The translations under genes and the position numbers were made by a program. Below the pieces are notes generated by a model that saw only the letters and a list, made by a program, of their open reading frames with translations, did no database searches and was not told where the DNA came from. A DNA stretch of 64,000 nt from Paenibacillus arenilitoris. Lineage in GTDB: Bacteria > Bacillota > Bacilli > Paenibacillales > Paenibacillaceae. Shown here piece after piece: positions 58,720 through 64,000 of the stretch. Within the stretch, counting starts at the first letter, position 1, and each line of letters begins with the position of its first letter. The stretch is from assembly GCF_014705655.1 (NCBI RefSeq), contig NZ_JACXIY010000019.1, forward strand, positions 62,001 through 126,000. Direction: 5' to 3'.

Positions 58720-58782
58720 CATCATGACAAGTATGATTCTCAACAGACAGGAGACTTGGACATATCCCGACCGGAGGTTTCT

Positions 58783-59463
58783 ATGAGCTCCATCCTCATT
58801 ATCGAAGATCAGGAAGACGTCAATCTCATGCTTGCGGAAGCCTTGACCGACGCAGGCTATCGCGTCACCTCGTCCTATAGCGGCGTTGACGGCATGCGCG
58901 AAATCAAAAACCGCTCGTACGACTTGATTCTGCTGGACATTATGCTTCCCTACAAAAGCGGGGATGAAATATTGAAAGAAACGCGGGCCTTCTCCGATAC
59001 CCCGGTCATCGTCATTTCCGCCAAGGACATGGTCGGCACGAAGATCGACCTTCTGAAGCTCGGCGCGGACGACTATATCACAAAACCCTTTGATCTTGGC
59101 GAGGTGACGGCGCGGGTCGAATCCAATCTCCGGCGGTTCCGCAAGCAGGCGCAGCCAAGCCGGGTTTACCGCTACAAGGATGTCACGTTGGACGACCGTG
59201 CCAAGCGCGTTACCGCAGGCGGCGCGGAGCTCGAGCTGACGGCCAAGGAATATGCCATTCTGGAGCTGCTCCTGAAGCACGAAGGGAAAGTGTTCACGAA
59301 GGCGAATCTCTACGAATCGATCTGGAACGAGGAATACTTAGGGGACGATAACGCGGTGAAGACGCATATGAGCAATTTGCGCAATAAGCTTAAGAAAGCA
59401 AACCCGGACGAGGAGTACATTGAGACGTTGTGGGGCCTCGGTTATCGGCTGCGCAAGCCGTAA
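58783..59463 (+). CDS. OmpR/PhoB-family response regulator
   Basis: 226 residues from ATG 58783 (GGAGG 5 bases upstream). Receiver domain with phospho-acceptor Asp52 (LILLDIML) and acidic pocket IIEDQED, Lys in ITKPF; C-terminal winged helix (LELTAKEYAILELLLKHEGKVFTKANLYESIWNEEY...GLGYRLRKP). Pairs with the histidine kinase at 61289, with an ABC exporter inserted between them, the usual layout of peptide-antibiotic sensing modules. Confidence 0.95.
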   Translation: MSSILIIEDQEDVNLMLAEALTDAGYRVTSSYSGVDGMREIKNRSYDLILLDIMLPYKSGDEILKETRAFSDTPVIVISAKDMVGTKIDLLKLGADDYITKPFDLGEVTARVESNLRRFRKQAQPSRVYRYKDVTLDDRAKRVTAGGAELELTAKEYAILELLLKHEGKVFTKANLYESIWNEEYLGDDNAVKTHMSNLRNKLKKANPDEEYIETLWGLGYRLRKP

Positions 59464-59474
59464 CTTATCGAATT

Positions 59475-59527
59475 CTTAACCTTTCGATCGCTTCCCTTAA
59501 CCTTTTCTAAACCGGTGGCCGTTACAC
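59475..59527 (+). promoter_or_regulatory. Response-regulator-dependent promoter of the ABC genes
   Basis: CTTAACCTTT occurs twice as a direct repeat starting at 59475 and 59496 (21 bp, two helical turns). The second copy overlaps the place of the -35 (TAACCT), 17 bases before TACACT. Typical for activation by a dimer of an OmpR-type regulator. Confidence 0.65.
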
Positions 59528-59555
59528 TAAGCGTTAGAAAGGACAGGTGAGCGAT

Positions 59556-60479
59556 ATGACATCCCATGTGTTGAAAACGAACGGCCTGACGAAGCGCTAC
59601 CGCGGCTTCGTCGCGCTGCGCGACGTATCGATCGCGATGGAGCCCGGCAAAATATACGGCTTGATCGGGCAGAACGGCGCGGGCAAGACGACGCTTATGC
59701 GGCTGCTGGCCGGGCTTTCCTTCCCGACGGAGGGCAGCATACTGCTGTTCGGCCACGGCGGCGAACGCGCCTTGCGTGAAGAGAGGAAGCGTCTTGGCTG
59801 CATGATCGAACATCCGGGCTTCGTCCCCCATATGACGGCGCAGGAAAATCTTACGCTTTACCGTACGATGAGGGGCATTCCGAATAAAGAAATCGAGCAT
59901 GAATTGCTCGAATTGGTAGGGCTGGCCGGCACGGGGAACAAGAAAGCCCGCAACTTCTCGCTCGGCATGAAGCAGCGGCTCGGCATCGCGATCGCGCTGC
60001 TCGGCAATCCGGAGCTGCTGATCCTGGACGAGCCGATCAACGGGCTCGACCCGCTCGGCGTCATCGAAATCCGCAATCTGCTGAAGAAGCTGTGCGAGGA
60101 GCGGCATATGGCGATACTGATCTCCAGCCACAACTTGCCGGAGCTCTACCAGACAGCGACGGATTACATCATCATCCACCAAGGCGAAATCAAGCAGACC
60201 CTTACCCAGGAGCAGCTGGACGAGAACTGCAAGCATCATATTCTTATCGGCTGCGACCAGCCTGAGAAGCTGGCGGGCGTGCTCGAGACGCAGCTGAACA
60301 CGACGAAGTTCCAGGTAATGCCGGACAAGACCGTGAAGCTGTACGATTACTTGAATCGGAAGGATGCCGTAGCCCGGACGTTGTTCGAGAACGGCATCGT
60401 CGCGACGAAATTTTCAATCGAAGGCGATACGTTGGAAAATTACTTCATTTCCGTCATAGGGGGCGAGCGACATGCTTAA
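59556..60479 (+). CDS. ABC transporter ATPase (BcrA/lantibiotic exporter type)
   Basis: 307 residues from ATG 59556 (AGGTGA 5 bases upstream; a GTG at 59547 overlaps the ribosome site). Walker A GQNGAGKTTLM, signature FSLGMKQRLGIAIAL, Walker B LLILDEPINGLDP, and the ~85-residue C-terminal extension of bacitracin/lantibiotic ATPases. Overlaps the next gene by 8 bases. Probably confers resistance to a peptide antibiotic recognised by the flanking two-component system. Confidence 0.95.
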   Translation: MTSHVLKTNGLTKRYRGFVALRDVSIAMEPGKIYGLIGQNGAGKTTLMRLLAGLSFPTEGSILLFGHGGERALREERKRLGCMIEHPGFVPHMTAQENLTLYRTMRGIPNKEIEHELLELVGLAGTGNKKARNFSLGMKQRLGIAIALLGNPELLILDEPINGLDPLGVIEIRNLLKKLCEERHMAILISSHNLPELYQTATDYIIIHQGEIKQTLTQEQLDENCKHHILIGCDQPEKLAGVLETQLNTTKFQVMPDKTVKLYDYLNRKDAVARTLFENGIVATKFSIEGDTLENYFISVIGGERHA

Positions 60480-61269
60480 TTTGATCCAGGCCGATTTGTA
60501 TAAGCTGCGCAAGTCCCGGGCGATCAAAGTACTGCTCGCCATGACGACCGTCAGCGCAACCGTCATGGCCGTCATGGCTTACCTGATCCCGCAGGGCCAA
60601 ATCGATGCGAGCATGACGGGCATCGGGTTCATGTTCTCCGATATGAACATGATCAGCATTCTCGGAGGCGTCATCGCGGGCATTCTCATTTGCGGGGATT
60701 TCGATAACAAAACGATTCAGGACGCCATCGCGAGCGGCTTCGGGAGGGCCGCGATCGTCATCGGCAAAGCGGCCGTGCTCGGCGTCGCCGTGGCGCTCGT
60801 CCTGCTGCCGTATGCCGTCGTCACGGCAGTGGCGCTTGGCACTGGCCACCCGTTCGGCATGGAGAACGTCGCTCTGGGCTTCCTTCATCTTCTGACGGCG
60901 GAGGGCGGCTCCGCATTTGCCGCGGCGGACATTTGGAAAACCGTATTTATCATACTGACGTTGCTCCTTGTCTATGCGGCGCAGCTCAGTATTTGCGTAC
61001 CGCTTGCCTTTCTGCTTCGAAAGCCGATCTTCGTGGTCGCGATCTATTACGGCTTCTCCATCCTATGCGCGCAGCTCATGAGGCTCGGCGACGGCTCCCA
61101 CTGGTTCGGCTCCCTCTTCTCCTCGACGCCGTACGGCGGGCGCCATGCTTTCATGAGTCTGGAGACGGGAGCTGGAGACATGCTCGCAACCGCCGTCGTC
61201 AGCTTCATGTTTATGATCGTCACGACGGCTGTCACGTACGCCGCGTTCAGGAGAGCGGAATTGAAGTAA
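60472..61269 (+). CDS. ABC transporter permease (lantibiotic-protection type)
   Basis: 265 residues, six TM helices: KVLLAMTTVSATVMAVMAYLI, ISILGGVIAGILICGDFDNKTIQDAIASGFGRAAIVIGKAAVLG (coupling region), VALVLLPYAVVTAVALG, IILTLLLVYAAQLSICVPLAFLL, TAVVSFMFMIVTTAVTYAAF. ABC-2 family partner of the ATPase upstream. Confidence 0.92.
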   Translation: MLNLIQADLYKLRKSRAIKVLLAMTTVSATVMAVMAYLIPQGQIDASMTGIGFMFSDMNMISILGGVIAGILICGDFDNKTIQDAIASGFGRAAIVIGKAAVLGVAVALVLLPYAVVTAVALGTGHPFGMENVALGFLHLLTAEGGSAFAAADIWKTVFIILTLLLVYAAQLSICVPLAFLLRKPIFVVAIYYGFSILCAQLMRLGDGSHWFGSLFSSTPYGGRHAFMSLETGAGDMLATAVVSFMFMIVTTAVTYAAFRRAELK

Positions 61270-61288
61270 CGGAAAGGTGGGGAAGGCG

Positions 61289-62185
61289 TTGACGATCTTG
61301 GCTTGCGCTTTGGCTGCGGTTATTTTTATGCTCCTGCTGTACGTCGCCTTTATTCGCCGGCAGTTGCGCAGCATCAACCGCCAGCTCGATAAGCGGCTGT
61401 CCGAGCATACGAGGCAGCCGATTCGGCTGGAGCTGCAGAGCGGGGAGCTCAACGCACTCGCCGTCAATATGAACAAATGCCTGAAGGCGGAGGAGACCCT
61501 CCGCCTTAAAGGCATTCGCGAGGAAAAAAGCTTCAAGGAGCTGATCGCGAACATCTCCCACGATTTGCGGACGCCGCTTACGGCCATCAAAGGCTATCAG
61601 CAGCTGGCGATGAACGGCGAATTGACCGCCGATCAGCGGAAGAAGCTACTCGTCGCCCAGAAGCACGCCGATGAATTGGAACGGTTGATCGAGCAATTTT
61701 TCGAATATTCCTATCTGCTGAACGCAAATGCCGAGCTTCGGACGGAACGGATCAACCTGACCAATCTGGTTGCGGAATGCCTGGCCGCGTCCGTTCCGGC
61801 ATTGGAAGAGCGGCGTCTGGCCGTGCAGCTCGAGGATGCGCCGCCCGTCTGGATCCATGCCGATAAGGAGATGGCGACGAGGATCGTTCAAAATTTACTT
61901 CGCAACTGCTTGCAGCACGCTGCCGGCGATATCGACATACGGCTGCATGCTGCCGGCAAAGCCGTCCTGTCGATCCGGAATCTTGTCGATCCGTCCACCG
62001 CCCTTGACGCCGACAGGCTGTTCGATCGTTTCTATACCGGCGACAAAGCCAGGAGCGGAAGCAGCACCGGGCTGGGCTTGTCGATCGTTCGGCTGTTGAC
62101 GGACAAAATGGGCGGCGCTGCGCGCGCCGCCCTGGATGACGGAATGCTCGAAATTCGCGTTGAGCTTCCGTTAGAACTGCCTTAA
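61289..62185 (+). CDS. Sensor histidine kinase, short intramembrane-sensing type
   Basis: 298 residues from TTG 61289 (AAGGTGGGG upstream; GTG 61277 is less likely because its ribosome site is too close). One N-terminal TM helix (ILACALAAVIFMLLLYVAFI) and no extracellular domain, then H-box ANISHDLRTPLTAIKGY (His91), N-box NLLRNCLQHA and G-box STGLGLSIVRLL. Small kinases of this type usually sense through their partner ABC permease. The stop overlaps the convergent binding-protein gene by 4 bases. Confidence 0.93.
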   Translation: MTILACALAAVIFMLLLYVAFIRRQLRSINRQLDKRLSEHTRQPIRLELQSGELNALAVNMNKCLKAEETLRLKGIREEKSFKELIANISHDLRTPLTAIKGYQQLAMNGELTADQRKKLLVAQKHADELERLIEQFFEYSYLLNANAELRTERINLTNLVAECLAASVPALEERRLAVQLEDAPPVWIHADKEMATRIVQNLLRNCLQHAAGDIDIRLHAAGKAVLSIRNLVDPSTALDADRLFDRFYTGDKARSGSSTGLGLSIVRLLTDKMGGAARAALDDGMLEIRVELPLELP

Positions 62186-63147
62186 GCTTCGCCGAGGAAG
62201 CCTTTCTTGAAGATGTCCAGCAAGTAATCGAGCGTGATCGGATCGCTGTAGGTCGACGCCTCCGTGTCGATCTCAATGACTTGGCCCGCCTTGACGGCCG
62301 GAACGTTCTTCCAAAGCTCGGTGTCCATGAACGAATTGTCGCCGCCTTTGGCGCGGCTGATCACGATAAAGTCGCCCGAATAGTCGGGAATGACTTCTTG
62401 CGACAGCGTGTAGTAACCCGCTTCCAGCGCGTCCGCCGTCACTTTCTCGGGCATGCCGAGTCCCATCGCCTGATACAGAATCTCGGTGCCGCGCGCCCAT
62501 TTGTCGCCGAACACGTAGAAGTTCTTCGAATCGGTCTCGAATACCGTTACGGTGACGTCTTCGCCGTGCTTCGCCTTGATTTCCTTGCCGACCGCTTCGG
62601 CGCGTTGCTTGAAGTCGTCGACCCATGCCTGCGCCTCTTCCTCTTTGTTCAGGAGCTTCCCGATCTCGACCTGCTGCGTCAAGTAGTCCAGCTTGCCCCA
62701 TGTGTATACGACCGTCGGCGCGATTTTCTTCAGCTCTTCGATGGTCTGCATATGCGAGCCGGCGATGATGAGGTCGGGTTCGAGCGCGGAGATTTTCTCC
62801 AGATCCGCTTCCCCTACGATTTCAACCCCCGCCACCTTCTCGGTGAAGAGAGGATTCTTCCCCGTCCATTCGTCTACCCCGATCAGCGATACGCCCAGCG
62901 ACAGCACGTTCGGCGCATTCGTCAACGCGACGATCCGCGTCGGGTTCGCCGGAATCTCGATCGGGCCGTTCTCGGAATCGTAAGTGACCGTTCCGGAAGG
63001 CTCTTCCGACTGCGCCGGCGCGCTCGCCTCCGGCGAAGGCGACGACGCGTTGCCGCCCGCGCTGTTATTGTTCGCGGCGTTGCCGCCGCACGCGCTGACG
63101 ACGACCATCAGCAGCAAGGAAATGACGACGAATAATTTGTTCTTCAT
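62182..63147 (-). CDS. Iron-siderophore/haem-type ABC substrate-binding lipoprotein
   Basis: 321 residues from ATG 63147 with AAAAGGGAGAG upstream. Lipoprotein signal with lipobox VSACG (Cys20), Asn/Ser/Pro linker, then the two-lobed helical-backbone fold of FhuD/FeuA/YfmC proteins (IVALTNAPNVLSLGVSLIGVDEW; ISALEPDLIIAGSHMQTIEELKKIAPTVVY; VIPDYSGDFIVISRAKGG). A Fur box at the promoter indicates iron control. No permease or ATPase is within the window. Confidence 0.93.
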   Translation of the reverse strand: MKNKLFVVISLLLMVVVSACGGNAANNNSAGGNASSPSPEASAPAQSEEPSGTVTYDSENGPIEIPANPTRIVALTNAPNVLSLGVSLIGVDEWTGKNPLFTEKVAGVEIVGEADLEKISALEPDLIIAGSHMQTIEELKKIAPTVVYTWGKLDYLTQQVEIGKLLNKEEEAQAWVDDFKQRAEAVGKEIKAKHGEDVTVTVFETDSKNFYVFGDKWARGTEILYQAMGLGMPEKVTADALEAGYYTLSQEVIPDYSGDFIVISRAKGGDNSFMDTELWKNVPAVKAGQVIEIDTEASTYSDPITLDYLLDIFKKGFLGEA

Positions 63148-63171
63148 GATAGCTCTCCCTTTTGTATAGAC

Positions 63172-63190
63172 GATAATGATTCTCAATATC
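63172..63190. promoter_or_regulatory. Fur box of the siderophore-binding gene
   Basis: GATAATGATTCTCAATATC matches 16 of 19 positions of the Fur consensus GATAATGATAATCATTATC, just downstream of the -10. Confidence 0.85.
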
Positions 63191-63201
63191 ATACGACAAA
63201 T

Positions 63202-63230
63202 AATATATAGCTTCTGTTGGCGGTTGTCAA
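63202..63230 (-). promoter_or_regulatory. Sigma-A promoter of the siderophore-binding gene
   Basis: Minus strand TTGACA, 17 bases, TATATT. Confidence 0.8.
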
Positions 63231-63309
63231 CTGTAGATTTAAAAGGGGACCGCATTCTTCGAACCGACGGTGCATTTTCGTTGCTCGCTCCTAAGTTTGA
63301 GACAGCTAC

Positions 63310-63573
63310 TTATAAATTTCAAAAACTGAAACGAAATGCGAAAGAAGGGAACTTTGTGGGCGTTTAGTTTCAAATTTTGAAACTCAGGCGGTTATTATTG
63401 AAAGGTTATGAACGAATGGAACGGTTTAAATTCAAATATTGAAACGAAATAAGGGATGTGCGGGGTTTAGAACGATTCAGTTTCATTTTTTGAAATTAGC
63501 ATCGCCGTCTCCTGGTCATCGAAGCCAAGCAGGGCTGTCTCTCAGGCCGGTTCATGGCCTATTGAGACAGCCC
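63310..63573 (+). repeat. Composite palindrome element, copy 2 (array 4 plus terminal hairpin)
   Basis: Palindromes centred near 63320, 63375, 63436 and 63487, then GGGCTGTCTCTCA/TTGAGACAGCCC at 63532-63573. Aligns throughout with 30203-30475 in the same order and spacing (55/61/51 bp against 54/62/51). Confidence 0.75.
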
Positions 63574-63595
63574 TATCGCTGCGTATACGTTAAGC

Positions 63596-63769
63596 CTACT
63601 CCTGCAGCTTCCCTTTCCGCTGCGACAGAATTTGCGGAATATGCAGCTCCCGAAGGACGGGCACGATTTCCTGCACGCTGCTCTTGTCGAATTTTTTCAA
63701 GATGCTGTTGATTTGCGATTTGAGCGTGGACGGCTCCACATCAGGCTGTCTTCCGTCGTTTTGAATAAA
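63596..63769 (-). pseudogene. 3' remnant of an unidentified gene
   Basis: 58 open codons without a start read FIQNDGRQPDVEPSTLKSQI, NSILKKFDKSSVQEIVPVLR and ELHIPQILSQRKGKLQE, ending TAG at 63596. It looks like a helical protein tail (possibly after a helix-turn-helix), but I cannot name the family. Sequence upstream of 63770 on this strand does not continue it. Confidence 0.45.
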
Positions 63770-63833
63770 TTATCGGCCCGGTTTGGTTGCACAAAAGACA
63801 ACGCAGGCTCGTGGAGACAAGCCCATAGAGGAG

Positions 63834-63872
63834 AATAGCGGTACGGGAGCAGCTTCCCGCGCCGCTATTTTT
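63834..63872 (+). terminator. Terminator-like hairpin
   Basis: AATAGCGG and CCGCTATT outer stem with inner GGGA/TCCC, followed by TTTTAG. No gene is seen just upstream on the plus strand. Confidence 0.65.
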
Positions 63873-63976
63873 AGTTTGGGACGATGGCGCCGGCGTGCTT
63901 GTCCTTTTACGGACGGCCCCATTGCGGCGGTTTCGTCGCTTTGCGGAGTCCCGCCATCGATTTTTGCCGCGTTCAA

Positions 63977-63998
63977 AATATTCCTTGACAGGAATATT
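63977..63998. promoter_or_regulatory. Inverted repeat around a -35-like hexamer at the right edge
   Basis: AATATTCC, TTGACA, GGAATATT: a perfect 8-bp inverted repeat enclosing a consensus -35 box. Probably the regulated promoter of a gene that starts beyond the window. Confidence 0.5.
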
Positions 63999-64000
63999 CC

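Noticed and set aside
63596..63769. Interpretation of the 58-codon remnant as a LuxR-type HTH
   Set aside because: Only a loose resemblance (STLKSQINSILKKF); too short and without flanking signature to name the family.
1..64000. tRNA, rRNA, transposase or phage genes
   Set aside because: I looked for rRNA blocks, tRNA cloverleaf ends and transposase-like products and saw none; the repeats here are all non-coding.

Overview
The window looks like chromosome of a GC-rich, endospore-forming Firmicute of the Paenibacillaceae (Paenibacillus/Cohnella type). Supporting signs are two complete ger (spore germinant receptor) operons with sigma-G-like promoters, a sigma-K-like promoter in front of a Gly/His-rich coat-like protein, strong AAGGAGG-type ribosome binding sites, lipobox lipoproteins, carbohydrate ABC transporters without their own ATPase, and ykkC (guanidine-I) riboswitches. 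I see no rRNA, tRNA, CRISPR array, transposase or phage module.

Layout. 1-3.4 kb: partial 7TMR-DISM sensor, rlmN and a secreted helical protein. 3.5-7.7 kb: ger operon 1 on the minus strand (A-C-B plus a small 2-TM gene). 7.9-13.1 kb: a carbohydrate-type ABC transporter, a PLP trans-sulfuration enzyme and a GntR/FadR regulator whose probable operator occurs at both of its promoters. 13.2-17.2 kb: ger operon 2 on the plus strand (A-C-B plus a 42-residue gene). 17.3-27.4 kb: Bax-inhibitor-like protein, HxlR/MFS/aldo-keto reductase locus, DUF1761, AraC, SRPBCC proteins, an ArsR operon, membrane proteins and an APH-like kinase. 27.6-30.5 kb: Gly/His coat-like protein, several repeat families and a soluble MprF-type domain. 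30.5-40.5 kb: sulfatase with an ABC permease remnant, flavin oxidoreductases, HxlR, TetR and MarR regulators with their divergent or downstream targets.

40.5-49.3 kb is the metabolic centrepiece: two divergent guanidine-I riboswitches. One precedes cgdA-cgdB-carboxylase-split allophanate hydrolase (guanidine to ammonia and CO2). The other precedes an APC-family permease, which is therefore a candidate guanidine transporter. 49.7-53 kb holds a membrane protein, an FMN reductase and a scar of joined gene fragments (AraC tail against glycoside hydrolase 2 tail). 52.5-57.9 kb: a YtrA-type GntR operon with two ABC-2 exporters, a DUF4097 protein and a frameshifted membrane gene. 58-63.2 kb: HEAT-repeat protein, a two-component system flanking an ABC exporter, and an iron-siderophore-type binding protein with a Fur box. 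63.2-64 kb is non-coding except for a gene remnant.

The most unusual layer is intergenic. There are four arrays of AGTTTCAA/TTGAAACT palindromes with closely similar spacing, two of them inside paralogous ~270-bp elements that end in a GGGCTGTCTCT hairpin. There is also a 105-bp two-hairpin repeat (three copies), a ~187-bp four-hairpin repeat (two copies) and a 41/42-bp GC-rich tandem array. These are visible by eye; copy number elsewhere in the genome cannot be judged from here.
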